Origin: Paenibacillus pectinilyticus
GTDB lineage: Bacteria > Bacillota > Bacilli > Paenibacillales > NBRC-103111
Length of the DNA stretch: 64,000 nt
Direction: 5' to 3'
Assembly (NCBI RefSeq): GCF_001700435.1
Contig: NZ_LYPC01000014.1
Coordinates: 124,001 to 188,000 of the forward strand
Positions 40,616 through 50,140 of the stretch are shown piece after piece (positions within the stretch are counted from its first letter, which is position 1; each line of letters opens with the position of its first letter). Both the position numbers and the translations under genes were made by a program. A model generated the notes under the pieces. The model ran no database searches and was not told the origin of the DNA. It saw only the letters and a program-made list of their open reading frames with translations.

Positions 40616-41427
40616 AAGGGAGCTCCCTGCGCCGCCTCTTCCCACATGCCGTTCTTCTCATCTACATCGGGATCATTCTATTCCCGCTTGTTTGGACACT
40701 GAACTCGTCTTTTAAAACGAATAAAGAGATTATAGCAGCACCGTGGTCCTTTCCCGCGAAGCTTTCGTTTACGAATTATTGGAATGCGTGGAGCGGGGCG
40801 CATGTGGGGCACTATTTTATGAATAGTGTGATCAATTCGACGGTTTCCTCGCTTGCTGCACTCGTCTTGGGTACGGCAACGGCCTATGCGCTAACACGGA
40901 TGTCATTCCCTCGATTAAGCTTGGTGCTCAAACGAATATTGATCCTTGCCTTGCTCGTTCCTGCGGCTTCCTTGTTAGTTCCTCTCTATGTGCTGCTGAG
41001 GAATTTGCATCTGTATAACACATCGCTGGCGCTCATATTGCCCTATGTAACGTTGGGATTGCCGTGGACCGTTTTCATGGTAAGTGCTTTCCTGACGTCG
41101 ATTCCAAGTGAGCTGGAAGAGGCGGGAATCATGGATGGTCTGTCCATCTACGGCCTTTTGTGGCGTATTATTGTGCCCATTTCGGTGCCTTCTCTGTTCA
41201 CCGTATTTATGCTCAACTTCCTAACCAGTTGGAACGAATTTATTATGGCTAATTTGTTCCTGACCAAAGAGAAGCTCCGTACGCTCCCAGTGAGCATGGT
41301 GGCCTTCTATGACCAATTGAATATGAACTATGGCTCGCTGTGCGCGGCGATCATGATCAGCCTAATTCCTGTCGTTGTCATGTATCTCATGTTGCAAAAG
41401 CGCATCATAGAAAACATAAAAGCATAA
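40612..41427 (+). CDS. Sugar ABC transporter permease 2 (MalG-type)
   Basis: A 271-residue permease with six helices and the EAA motif in ELEEAGIMDGLSIYGLLWRI. The N-terminal pattern LFPLVWTLNSSFKTNKEI is typical of the MalG/UgpE group. ATGA overlap with permease 1 indicates coupling. It is followed after 24 bases by the GH3 gene. Confidence 0.93.
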   Translation: MKGSSLRRLFPHAVLLIYIGIILFPLVWTLNSSFKTNKEIIAAPWSFPAKLSFTNYWNAWSGAHVGHYFMNSVINSTVSSLAALVLGTATAYALTRMSFPRLSLVLKRILILALLVPAASLLVPLYVLLRNLHLYNTSLALILPYVTLGLPWTVFMVSAFLTSIPSELEEAGIMDGLSIYGLLWRIIVPISVPSLFTVFMLNFLTSWNEFIMANLFLTKEKLRTLPVSMVAFYDQLNMNYGSLCAAIMISLIPVVVMYLMLQKRIIENIKA

Positions 41428-41451
41428 CCACCACTCAAGGAGCGTGTACAG

Positions 41452-43086
41452 ATGTCATCATCCGTAGGAACAACCACTTATAAGCCTCTCAGTCTTCGTC
41501 AAAAGGTGGGTCAACTTTTCATTTGCGGTTTCCAAACGCTGGAGCCGAATGCGGCTATCACACAATTGATTGAGGACTATGGACTTGGTGGTGTCATTTA
41601 TTTCCGTCGCAATGTGGAAGAGGCCCATCAGCTTGCGAGACTGTCTTCTGATTTACAGGAAATAAGTCTGAAGAGCGGTGGTCAGCCACTATTCATCGCG
41701 GTGGACCAAGAAGGCGGGATGGTTTCACGTATTGAAAAAGGGGCAACCTTACTGCCGGGGAATATGGCACTTGGGGCAGCCTTTGCACCCGCTGGCGTGT
41801 ATGCCAGCTCGAAGGTAATGGGGAAAGAGCTTCGCCAAATGGGCGTGAACATGAACTTTGCTCCTTGTTTAGATATTAACAATAATCGACTGAACCCGGT
41901 GATTGGTGTTCGTTCTTATGGTGAAACAGCTGCACTAGTTGGCGATTTGGGTACGCATGCGGTGAAAGGCTTGCAAGACATGGGCGTTATTGCTACCGTG
42001 AAGCATTTCCCTGGACATGGCGATACATCTGCGGATTCTCATCATGACTTACCTGTTGTGCCGCATAGCATGGAACGCTTGATGGAATTAGAGCTAGCGC
42101 CGTTCGTTAAAGCGATTGAAGGCGGCGTTGACGCCATTATGACGGCGCACGTTGTGTTTGAAGCTTTAGAAGCAAGCGATGTGCCATCGACGCTGTCTTA
42201 CCGGATTTTGACCGAACTGTTGCGTAAGCAGCTTGGCTTTAAAGGTCTTATCGTGACTGATTGCTTGGAGATGAAAGCTATTTCGGAAGGGCTTGGCGTC
42301 GCGGAAGGTGCGGTTCGAGCGATTGAAGCGGGATCGGACATTATTCTGGTTAGCCATGAATTGGAGCGCCAAGTTGCTGCTATCGAGGCTGTTATTGCCG
42401 CCGTTGAAAGTGGACGTATTCCGGAATCACGGATTGACGAGTCGGTTATGAGAATCATTGGCTACAAATGTAAAAGAGGAATTAGCTACGATACGCTTGC
42501 TCCGATCCCGGACGGGCCGATTTCGACGCCTGAGCATCAGCTTCTTGCCAAGGAACTCAGCCGCAAAAGCATCACGAAAGTGAAGGATGAAGTCGGTGAG
42601 TTGCTTCAAGTCAATGACAAGCTACTCGTGATTTGGACGGAAGTTCAATCGGGTACCGAGATCGACGAGGTTGTCGACCGTGAGGGAACGCTGGGCAGTG
42701 CGCTGTCAGAGTTATCCGGGCACACCGTTCGCGAGTTATATGTAGGCCTCTACCCGACAGATGCGGAGATTGCAGATTTGGTGGAAAAGTGTGAGGGCTT
42801 AGAGCAAGTGGTGGTAGTCACCTACAATGCGACGTTCTCAACCGGTCAAACCAAGTTGGTTAAAGCCTTAGCCGGCCAAGAAGATTTGCATTTGATCGTT
42901 GCCGCAGGGCGTAATCCATATGATTTGCTTGAATTCCCTGAAGTGAAAACATATTATGCCTGTTACGAAAATCGCCCGTTAGCGATGGTGTCCCTTGCCA
43001 ATGTGCTGCTTGGGCATGAAGCAGCCGTAGGACGACTGCCTGTCACTTTGTCGGAACAGTATCCGATTGGATGGAGACAAGATTAG
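41452..43086 (+). CDS. nagZ: GH3 beta-N-acetylhexosaminidase (NagZ-like), cytoplasmic
   Basis: A 544-residue glycoside hydrolase family 3 enzyme. The NagZ-type motif KHFPGHGDTSADSH begins at K184 and supplies the Asp-His pair (D195, H197) used as general acid/base; the nucleophile is D270 in LIVTDCLEM. AVDQEGGMVSRI is also conserved. A C-terminal domain of about 190 residues follows. No signal peptide is present, unlike secreted B. subtilis NagZ, so it should act on imported N-acetylglucosaminides such as muropeptide disaccharides. The sugar ABC genes just upstream fit this. Confidence 0.9.
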   Translation: MSSSVGTTTYKPLSLRQKVGQLFICGFQTLEPNAAITQLIEDYGLGGVIYFRRNVEEAHQLARLSSDLQEISLKSGGQPLFIAVDQEGGMVSRIEKGATLLPGNMALGAAFAPAGVYASSKVMGKELRQMGVNMNFAPCLDINNNRLNPVIGVRSYGETAALVGDLGTHAVKGLQDMGVIATVKHFPGHGDTSADSHHDLPVVPHSMERLMELELAPFVKAIEGGVDAIMTAHVVFEALEASDVPSTLSYRILTELLRKQLGFKGLIVTDCLEMKAISEGLGVAEGAVRAIEAGSDIILVSHELERQVAAIEAVIAAVESGRIPESRIDESVMRIIGYKCKRGISYDTLAPIPDGPISTPEHQLLAKELSRKSITKVKDEVGELLQVNDKLLVIWTEVQSGTEIDEVVDREGTLGSALSELSGHTVRELYVGLYPTDAEIADLVEKCEGLEQVVVVTYNATFSTGQTKLVKALAGQEDLHLIVAAGRNPYDLLEFPEVKTYYACYENRPLAMVSLANVLLGHEAAVGRLPVTLSEQYPIGWRQD

Positions 43087-43247
43087 GAAAAATTGACTAT
43101 ATGGATTGTTTATCTAGTATCTGGTAACATCTCTTTGTAAAATCAGTTTGACTTGTGAAACTTTTTGCTTCCAATTACGTAGGAAGTATGCGCACATTTC
43201 TCGCATTTCACGAGTGATCTATTTTATAAAGGGGTGTTTTTTTTCTA

Positions 43248-44507
43248 ATGAGTCAAGCAAACGCTCAACCTGATCTGACGATGAAATCTTTTTTTGCCAG
43301 TCGATTCGTTCAAACCATCATGCTTTCGGGCCTTTTACTCCAAGTCGGAATATGGATACGTAACTTTGCGATTCTACTCTATGTGACAGATATGACGAAT
43401 AATGATCCGTATTCGGTATCTTTAATTTCCGTAGCGGAGTTTGCGCCAATCTTTATTTTTTCCTTTATTGGCGGTGCATTCGCTGATCGGTGGCGGCCTA
43501 AGCTGACCATGGTGTGGTGCGACATTTTAAGTGCAGTCTCTGTTTTTGTCATTTTGATAACGCTGTATATGGGATCTTGGAAAGCGATCTTCTTTGCCAC
43601 CTTGGTGTCATCGATCCTATCTCAATTCTCGCAGCCTTCAGGGATGAAGCTATTTAAAGTACACGTACACGAATCGCAAATGCAAATGGGGATGTCCATG
43701 TTCCAATCGATGATGGCGATTTTTATGATTTTGGGGCCTATCCTAGGATCATTCGTTTATTATCATTTTGGAATCGAAATCGCTGTCGCCATTATGGGTG
43801 TATGCTTCCTATTATCGGCTCTCGTACTTACGTTTCTTCCTGCGGATCGCAAAGAAGAGAAGTTAGAGACACGAACTACACATATTTTTGCAGAAATGGG
43901 TCAAGGCTTTCGCTATGTAAGAAGGAACAAAATGCTGGTCATCCTGGGTGCCTGTTTCGCTGTGGCAGGTCTGGCGATGGGCTTAATCAGTCCTCTTGGG
44001 ATATTTCTAGTAACGGAGCATTTGGGTATGGCTAAGGAGAACCTGCAGTGGTTTATGGTGGCCAATGGGACTGCAATGATTGTAGGAGGGGGAGTTACCA
44101 TGGCTTTCTCCAAAAAAATATCGCCACAAGCGATGCTTACGATCGGAATGGCTGTTAGTGCAATCACCTTTGCCGTGATAGGAATGACGCATTTATTTTG
44201 GCTAGCGCTTGCCATGCAGTTCGTTTCAGGTCTTGTTATGCCAGCTATCCAGATCGGGATAAGTACGTTAATTCTGGGGAATACGGAGGAATCCTTCGTC
44301 GGCCGTGTGAATGGTATTCTGACTCCGCTCTTTATGGGGGCGATGGTCATCATGATGAGTTTGGCAGGGACGATTAAAGCTTCCTTCTCACTCGAATCCA
44401 TTTATCTGACATCTGCGTTCTTATTCGTGATTGGTGTAGGGATTATGGTGCCTTCTTTGAAAATGAAATCAGGACATGTCGCTCAGCCGAGCAACGAACT
44501 ATCATAG
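43248..44507 (+). CDS. MFS transporter 1
   Basis: A 419-residue major facilitator with about 12 membrane helices. The A-like loop GGAFADRWRPKLTM after helix 2 marks the family. It resembles drug/macrolide exporters of Bacillales (EntS/MefA-like), but the substrate is unknown. GGGGTG lies upstream, separated from the ATG by an eight-T stretch. It ends at a terminator shared with the convergent DeoR gene. Confidence 0.88.
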   Translation: MSQANAQPDLTMKSFFASRFVQTIMLSGLLLQVGIWIRNFAILLYVTDMTNNDPYSVSLISVAEFAPIFIFSFIGGAFADRWRPKLTMVWCDILSAVSVFVILITLYMGSWKAIFFATLVSSILSQFSQPSGMKLFKVHVHESQMQMGMSMFQSMMAIFMILGPILGSFVYYHFGIEIAVAIMGVCFLLSALVLTFLPADRKEEKLETRTTHIFAEMGQGFRYVRRNKMLVILGACFAVAGLAMGLISPLGIFLVTEHLGMAKENLQWFMVANGTAMIVGGGVTMAFSKKISPQAMLTIGMAVSAITFAVIGMTHLFWLALAMQFVSGLVMPAIQIGISTLILGNTEESFVGRVNGILTPLFMGAMVIMMSLAGTIKASFSLESIYLTSAFLFVIGVGIMVPSLKMKSGHVAQPSNELS

Positions 44508-44556
44508 AAAAACGGGATATCTTGGCCATGAATGGCTTGAGATATCCCGTTTTGTT
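44508..44556. terminator. Bidirectional terminator between MFS 1 and the DeoR gene
   Basis: Stem AAAACGGGATATCT / AGATATCCCGTTTT (14 bp, perfect), with a T-run on both strands. Confidence 0.93.
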
Positions 44557-44569
44557 TGTTGAGCAGGGG

Positions 44570-45325
44570 TTATAGAAAAGGCGCCCCAGCTTCTTTAAAA
44601 GCTTGCTTCATTTCCGGTGTGATGGCGGAGTCGCTTAGAATACCCACGGCTTCTTGCACCTCGCCGATTACGAAAAGCGAGCTTCTGCTGAATTTGGAAT
44701 GATCAGCAACCAAATACGTTTCCATCGATTGCTTCATCATGCGACGATTCGTCTCGGCTTCCAGCTCATTGTAGATCATCATGCCGCGTGAGAGGGAAAT
44801 CCCGTCACAGCCCATGAATGTCTTGCGAATGCTCAAATTGTCGAGCGTTGCATTAGCAAGCGGGCCTGATAATTCAAAGGTTTGTGTGCGAATCACACCG
44901 CCTGTTAGAATCAACTGCAACCCTGGCGTGCCAATGAGCTCGTAGGCAATATTCACGGCATTTGTAATGACGGTTAGATTCTTGAATTGGTTAAGCTTTT
45001 TGGCGATAAAAGTGGTTGTCGTACCGCCAGTTAACCCAATAATATCGCCGTCTTCGATATAACGAAGTGCTTTGTCGGCGATTTCTTTCTTTTCTTCGGT
45101 ATAGAGGTCCATTTTATTAAAAAAGGGGACTTCAACTTTCAAGCTTTCCAGCACAGCTCCGCCAAAAGTGCGGATACAACGCTTTTCTTGCTCGAGAATT
45201 TCAAGGTCTCGTCTTGCCGTTGCTTCAGATACATTGAATTGCTTCACAATATCCGTCAAGGCAATGGAGCCCTTATCTTTGATCGCATGCATGATGGCGT
45301 CTCGGCGAACATCGGTCTTTCCCAT
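44570..45325 (-). CDS. DeoR-family transcriptional regulator
   Basis: A 251-residue regulator: N-terminal HTH (IALTDIVKQFNVSEATARRDLEILEQE), then the DeoRC sugar-phosphate sensor domain with GLTGGTTTTFIA and VADHSKFSR. Members usually repress sugar catabolic operons and respond to a phosphorylated sugar. ATG 45325 has TTAGGAGG five bases upstream. It is not in an operon with a metabolic gene, so its target is unclear. An inverted repeat AAGTAACG / CGTTACTT (45359-45409, 35 bp apart) lies just upstream and could be part of its own control. Confidence 0.88.
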   Translation of the reverse strand: MGKTDVRRDAIMHAIKDKGSIALTDIVKQFNVSEATARRDLEILEQEKRCIRTFGGAVLESLKVEVPFFNKMDLYTEEKKEIADKALRYIEDGDIIGLTGGTTTTFIAKKLNQFKNLTVITNAVNIAYELIGTPGLQLILTGGVIRTQTFELSGPLANATLDNLSIRKTFMGCDGISLSRGMMIYNELEAETNRRMMKQSMETYLVADHSKFSRSSLFVIGEVQEAVGILSDSAITPEMKQAFKEAGAPFL

Positions 45326-45630
45326 GGTTCCTCCTAACAGCTCCCTGTCCGGCAAGCTAAGTAACGATCGTATGTAAATAGGCTTATTATGCTAAAAGAA
45401 ACGTTACTTTCTATCTTATCATGCGGAACAAGGGTCGTCCATTGGATCATGTCTGTATCCGCCAAATATGACCTTATTTTTGCTTGTTTTATGCATTTTA
45501 TCGGAGAGGCGGGACGAGAATCAAAGAAGCTTATAAAATCAAAGACTAGGCGGCTGATCGGCTATAGGAGCAAGTTGGGCAAGCCGAGCTTTCAGGAGGA
45601 AGTTGAGCGTTCAGAGTCAATTTGAGATAC
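45326..45630. other. Intergenic region upstream of the DeoR gene
   Basis: About 305 bp between the DeoR start and the cytochrome c stop. Apart from the separated AAGTAACG / CGTTACTT repeat I see nothing clear. A 78-codon open frame on the plus strand (45389-45625) lacks a ribosome site and family likeness and is not taken as a gene. Confidence 0.5.
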
Positions 45631-46236
45631 TCATTTCATCGTTGCGAGCCAATTGGCTAATACTTCAATTTCCTCCGGTTTCAATGTGTCCTTGAAAGGT
45701 GGCATTTCCACCTTGCCGTTCATGATTTGCGTGACGATTTGATCTTTGGTCTTCCGCGAACCAACTTTCGTTAGGTTCGGACCGTAATCTCCAGCCAGGC
45801 CTACGCCATGACAGACGAGGCAGTTGTTCTTGTACAGCAGCTCGGCTTTCTCGTTCGCGCTGGTGGTGGGACTTACCGTCGCCACGGGGGTGACGGATGG
45901 TGATGGCGTTGGTGTAGAGGAGACAGCGGCCAGCGTAGGTGTTGGCGTCGCCGCTGTCGAAGCAGCGGCAGTTGAAGTAGAAGCCGAAGCCGTCGCTTGT
46001 GGCTTCGGCGTAGAGTTGGCTACGGCTGCTGGGCTTGCCGAGGCAGCGAGTGCCGGTGTCGCCTGAGGCGACGGCGAAGGAGTAACGGCAGCAGCTGGTG
46101 TTGGCGCCGTCGTTACGGTTGCGGTGGCTGTCGCAGTCGCTGACGTGCTTGCCACTGGCGCTGCTTCTTTCGCGCCGCAGCCTGTAGCCGAGAGCAGGAT
46201 CATCCCACAAAGGCTTGCATATATCCATTTGTTCAA
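45631..46236 (-). CDS. Lipoprotein cytochrome c with long Ala/Pro/Ser/Thr linker
   Basis: A 201-residue extracellular electron carrier. The start is a TTG at 46236 with AAGGAG nine bases upstream; the frame before it is probably not translated. The signal peptide ends in the lipobox SATGC, so the protein is lipid-anchored. About 100 residues of low-complexity A/P/S/T linker follow. The C-terminal 75 residues are a class I cytochrome c with the haem site CLVCH and a distal methionine in VEMPPF. It resembles CccB/cytochrome c551 of Bacillus, apart from the unusually long linker. Confidence 0.88.
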   Translation of the reverse strand: MNKWIYASLCGMILLSATGCGAKEAAPVASTSATATATATVTTAPTPAAAVTPSPSPQATPALAASASPAAVANSTPKPQATASASTSTAAASTAATPTPTLAAVSSTPTPSPSVTPVATVSPTTSANEKAELLYKNNCLVCHGVGLAGDYGPNLTKVGSRKTKDQIVTQIMNGKVEMPPFKDTLKPEEIEVLANWLATMK

Positions 46237-46420
46237 AGCTATCCAACTCCTTACTTTGTAGTCTAAGTAACTAATTAAGGTAACGGAGAATAAAGGATTT
46301 AGGTTTGTTAGCTGCTGAAAGTAGTGCCTTTCTTTCTGTAAAACCAAGGATGAATGTCAGTTATGCAACTAGACCTAATAGTGGACATGATGTAATGGGG
46401 AGTGGGGAGTTAGGCCGGCG

Positions 46421-47010
46421 GATAGATGGATTTTATGTAGGTAATTTTTGAGTTTTACTTTGAAAGAGTGAATAGATGGATTTCATGTAGTTAAATATCA
46501 GGTATTAGGTGATTTAGCCGAAATGGGAAGAGATTAGCTGTAGTTTTTCCAGTTAGATTTCCTTTTTACGGAAACTGAGGGGAAATAGCTGTAGGTAATC
46601 CAGTTAGATTGTCTTGTTGCGGAGACGGAGGAGGGTAGCTGTGGGATATCGAGTTAGGTTGACTCTTTGTGGAAACTGAGGGGATTAGCTATAGGTTTTC
46701 AAGTAGTTAGTCTTGTTGCGGAGACGGAGGAGTGTAGCTGTGGGTTATCGAGTTAGGTTGACTCTTTGTGGAAACTGAGGGGATTAGCTATAGGTTTTCA
46801 AGTAGTTAGTCTTGTCATGGGGACTGAGGGGATTAGCTGTGGGTTTACCCAGTTGGTTTGGCTTGTTATGGAAACTGAGGAGAGTAGCTATAGATTTTCA
46901 AGTAATTAGTCTTGTTACGGACATGGAGGAGAATAGCTGTGGGTTATCAGTTAGATTATCTTGTTATGGTAATTGAGAAGATTAGCTCTAGGTTATCCGT
47001 TTAGGTATAC
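46421..47010. repeat. About 50-bp tandem repeat array (10-12 diverged units)
   Basis: An AGCT-containing block (TTAGCTGTGGGTTATC-like) recurs at 46536, 46587, 46637, 46687, 46736, 46786, 46835, 46886, 46935 and 46984: spacing 49-51 bp. Alternating variants (TAGCTGTGGGT / TAGCTATAGGTTTTC) give a higher-order period of about 100 bp in the middle. Two further copies of AATAGATGGATTT at 46421 and 46471 keep the same 50-bp spacing. No coding frame fits. Confidence 0.85.
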
Positions 47011-47132
47011 GAAGGAAGCGTGGAAATAGAGAGGAGTCTGGTGTACTGCTAGGCGTGGAATGAGCGAAGCTAATGTGCACATGAGATTGCTACCGAGCGA
47101 TGATCATCGAGGAAATGTCACTATTACGGCGT

Positions 47133-47180
47133 AAAAAAAGCCCAATAACGCCCTTATTACAGAGGGCGTTATTGAGCTTG
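47133..47180 (-). terminator. Rho-independent terminator of the oxidoreductase operon
   Basis: On the minus strand AAGCTCAATAACGCCC pairs with GGGCGTTATTGGGCTT, followed by seven T. Confidence 0.93.
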
Positions 47181-47195
47181 CTTAGCACACGAGAG

Positions 47196-48134
47196 CTACA
47201 CGGTAGCTCCAGTCAAATCAAGCCAGGCTAGCTCCTGCGCCGACAGCACAAGCTCTGCGCCATCGCGGCAGGACACCATCTCCGCCTCGGTGCGCGGACC
47301 GATCAACGCGCACGCCGGGAACGGCTGGCTTAGCACATAAGCGAGCGCAATTTGGATCGCGCTGACGCCTTTCTCCTCAGCGAGCTGCTGCGCACGCTGC
47401 AGCCGCGTCCAGTTCTCGTCGCTGTAGAACACGCGGACGATGTCGGCGTTATCGCGGATCTCCGGTGAGAACCGACCGGAGAAAAAGCCGCGAGCCTGCG
47501 ATGACCACGACAGCAGTGGAAACTGCTGAGCTTCGTACCAACGCAACGCCTCTGCATCGGCGGACACACAGCCTGCCCAGAAAGGTTCGTTGGGCTTAGC
47601 GAGACTTAGGTTCGGCGAGCTAAAGCTGAAGCCAACTAGCCCATGTTGAGAGGCATAATCGTTCGCTTCTTGCAGGCGCTGATGCGTCCAGTTGGACCCG
47701 CCAAATGCGCGTATGCGGCCTGCTTCCAGATGCTCATTCAGGGCTTCGACAATGACACCGACAGGGATGGCGGGATCATCGCGATGGAGGCCATATAAAT
47801 CGATATAGTCCGTACGCATCCGCTCCAAGCTAGTCAGCAGGTCATGGCGAATCGCATCGGGATTAACACGAGGGCCATTATCATCGTGATGGGCACCTTT
47901 GGTGAAGAGTACCATTTTATCACGATTGCCTGTTTCGTCGAGCCAAACACCAATGGCCTGTTCACTTTGACCTCTAGAGTAGTTATGAGCGGAATCAATC
48001 GTATTCCCCCCGATAGCCAAGTAATGGTGGAGGATTTCACTAACCTCTTGCCCATTGGATAAGTTGAAAAAATCAGACCCCATGACCAATTTAGATACAG
48101 GTTTATCTAATCCTTTAATTTGAATATGCTGCAT
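47196..48134 (-). CDS. Aldo/keto reductase
   Basis: A 312-residue NADPH-dependent TIM-barrel reductase. The catalytic tetrad is visible as the aspartate and tyrosine in DSAHNYSRGQSE, the lysine in LFTKGAHH and the histidine in YGLHRDD. The cofactor end IQIALAYVLSQPF...IGPRT is typical. ATG 48134 has AGGG nine bases upstream; the longer frame would overlap the next gene upstream. It is 31 bases behind the Gfo/Idh gene and probably its operon partner. Confidence 0.9.
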   Translation of the reverse strand: MQHIQIKGLDKPVSKLVMGSDFFNLSNGQEVSEILHHYLAIGGNTIDSAHNYSRGQSEQAIGVWLDETGNRDKMVLFTKGAHHDDNGPRVNPDAIRHDLLTSLERMRTDYIDLYGLHRDDPAIPVGVIVEALNEHLEAGRIRAFGGSNWTHQRLQEANDYASQHGLVGFSFSSPNLSLAKPNEPFWAGCVSADAEALRWYEAQQFPLLSWSSQARGFFSGRFSPEIRDNADIVRVFYSDENWTRLQRAQQLAEEKGVSAIQIALAYVLSQPFPACALIGPRTEAEMVSCRDGAELVLSAQELAWLDLTGATV

Positions 48135-48165
48135 ATCGCAATCCCTGCCCTTCTTATAGGTTTTA

Positions 48166-49161
48166 TCAAAGCACAACACGTGAGCGTTCTGTAGCTGATT
48201 GTAGACAAGCATCAATAAGTTTCAAATTAGAAACAGCGTCGGACGGAGCAAAACGCTGCGCTTTCTCACCCCATGCCGCATAGGCCAAATCGTCCACTTG
48301 CAAGGCGTATTGATTAAGGAAAGGGACCTTCTCTTCACGCTGTTCGTTGCCGACATAGACTTGGAAGTGGCCGGACTCTTCGGTTGGTGTTACAAAAGCG
48401 GAAGGAATTACGATGCGGCCTTTGGAACCCAAAATTTCCAGCGTGTTCCGGAAAGCAGCCCACATCCCGCAATCAAAGGTCAGAGCCACGTTGCCGCTGA
48501 ATTCGACCAAACCGGACATCATCATATCCACATTATCATGTTCGGGAGAGAAGAATGCATGGGTAGTCACAGCTTCTGGCTCTCTTTCCAAAAGAAATCT
48601 AGCCGCACTCAGCGGATAACACCCTACATCATAGACCGAGCCGCCGCCCCATTCGCGGACGTAACGAACATTTTTGCTATCATCCGGATTGCTGAATGTA
48701 AAAGCACCATGAATACCGCGAATATCGCCGATTTCGCCAGATTGCATAATTTCTTTCACGCGCTCGTAACGAGGGTGATGGCGATACATGAACGCCTCAG
48801 CAAATAACACGCCAGCCTCTTCGCATGCAGTAATCATGTCCTGGACCTCAGTTGATGTCAGTGCAGCGGGCTTTTCACACAACACATGTTTACCAGCCTG
48901 CGCTGCTCGGATCGTCCATTCTTTGTGCAGATGGTTAGGAAGGGGAATGTAAATCGCATCGATGTTCGGATCCGCGATTAATTCCTCATAGCTGCCATAA
49001 GCGGTAGGGATATCAAGGCGAGCCGCTACCTCCTGTGATTTCTCCAAGTTACGACTTGCGATTGCGCTTACAACGCCAGTTTGAGATTGCTGAATACCAG
49101 GGATACAAGCGCGAATCGCGATATTGGCACAGCCTAGAATACCCCAACGAAGTTTAGTCAT
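48166..49161 (-). CDS. Gfo/Idh/MocA family oxidoreductase
   Basis: A 331-residue NAD(P)-dependent sugar dehydrogenase. The Rossmann motif is GILGCANIA; the conserved HVLCEKPAALT lysine-proline motif and the GGGSVYDVGCYPLSAARFL catalytic block are present. AAAGGAG lies ten bases before the ATG. It is divergent from an AraC regulator and leads the aldo/keto reductase gene: a small sugar or polyol catabolic unit of unknown substrate. Confidence 0.92.
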   Translation of the reverse strand: MTKLRWGILGCANIAIRACIPGIQQSQTGVVSAIASRNLEKSQEVAARLDIPTAYGSYEELIADPNIDAIYIPLPNHLHKEWTIRAAQAGKHVLCEKPAALTSTEVQDMITACEEAGVLFAEAFMYRHHPRYERVKEIMQSGEIGDIRGIHGAFTFSNPDDSKNVRYVREWGGGSVYDVGCYPLSAARFLLEREPEAVTTHAFFSPEHDNVDMMMSGLVEFSGNVALTFDCGMWAAFRNTLEILGSKGRIVIPSAFVTPTEESGHFQVYVGNEQREEKVPFLNQYALQVDDLAYAAWGEKAQRFAPSDAVSNLKLIDACLQSATERSRVVL

Positions 49162-49294
49162 GACGGCAGTTCTCCTTTGCTTAGTGGAATATGTAACGTT
49201 ATATTGCTATTATAAAAGGAGTTAATTAAAATGAATATAGTAATATATTGAATCGGATAGCGTAATATTGTCATTAGAGACGAGGGGTTATTCT

Positions 49295-50140
49295 ATGCAT
49301 CGACAAGTCATGCTGCCTACCTTGCAGCAGTCGAATTATTTCATTTTTCCCGAATCTGTCGGGTGGTACAGTAAGCAGCCTCATCACGATGTTGAACGAC
49401 TAGAGGGCATGTGGACGACGTATAGTTTGCATTTTATTATCTCAGGCAAAGGATATGTGGAAATGGAGGGGCAACAGTACACGCTTCAGAAGGGCGATGC
49501 CTTCTTGTTTATTCCCTATCAATATCAGCGTTATTACAGCTCCAAAGAGGATCCTTGGGATGTGCGTTGGGTTCACTTTTATGGGGATCACATCAAGGAG
49601 TTTCTTTTGGAGAAGGGATTTTTGCGCAACCTGTGGACGTTAAAAAGAAGTGCAGAGCTCGAGAAAGCTTATCATGAGCTGTTACTCGAAGCGGAAACCC
49701 ATCAAATTCTTAGGACAACATTGCTGAGCACACTGACTTATCAGATTTTGAGCGAATTTATGAGCTATGCGACACCGTTAACCGTCAATCGTGGAACGGA
49801 ATCGGTCGATCGAATTCTGACCTTGCTCCCCGCTATGCAGAGTAAAGCCTGCGAGCCGTTTAATCTGGAGGAATGGGCGGAGCTTGCGGGCGTCAGTACG
49901 TATTATTTTTGCAAAATATTCCGTAAAGCCACGTCGATGACGCCGTTGTCGTTCATCACTCTGTGCCGCATTCAATTTGCGAAGCAGCGTTTAATCGAGA
50001 AAGAAAACTGGCCGATCAAAGACATTGCGTGTGAGGCTGGCTATACCTCTGCAAGTTATTTCAATCAGAAGTTCCATGAGCATGAAGGCATGACACCGAG
50101 TGAGTTCCGAAGCTTGTATGTGAAAGGTGTGTATAGTTAG
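49295..50140 (+). CDS. AraC-family transcriptional regulator
   Basis: A 281-residue regulator with an N-terminal cupin arm (GKGYVEMEGQQYTLQKGDAFLF) and two HTH motifs at the C-terminus (FNLEEWAELAGVSTYYFCK and IKDIACEAGYTSASYFNQKF). ATG 49295 has GAGGGG eight bases upstream. It is divergent from the Gfo/Idh-aldo/keto reductase genes and is the likely controller of that unit. Confidence 0.92.
   Translation: MHRQVMLPTLQQSNYFIFPESVGWYSKQPHHDVERLEGMWTTYSLHFIISGKGYVEMEGQQYTLQKGDAFLFIPYQYQRYYSSKEDPWDVRWVHFYGDHIKEFLLEKGFLRNLWTLKRSAELEKAYHELLLEAETHQILRTTLLSTLTYQILSEFMSYATPLTVNRGTESVDRILTLLPAMQSKACEPFNLEEWAELAGVSTYYFCKIFRKATSMTPLSFITLCRIQFAKQRLIEKENWPIKDIACEAGYTSASYFNQKFHEHEGMTPSEFRSLYVKGVYS

Noticed and set aside
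45389-45625. 78-codon open frame upstream of the DeoR gene
   Set aside because: No ribosome site, no family likeness, and it runs against the expected DeoR promoter region.
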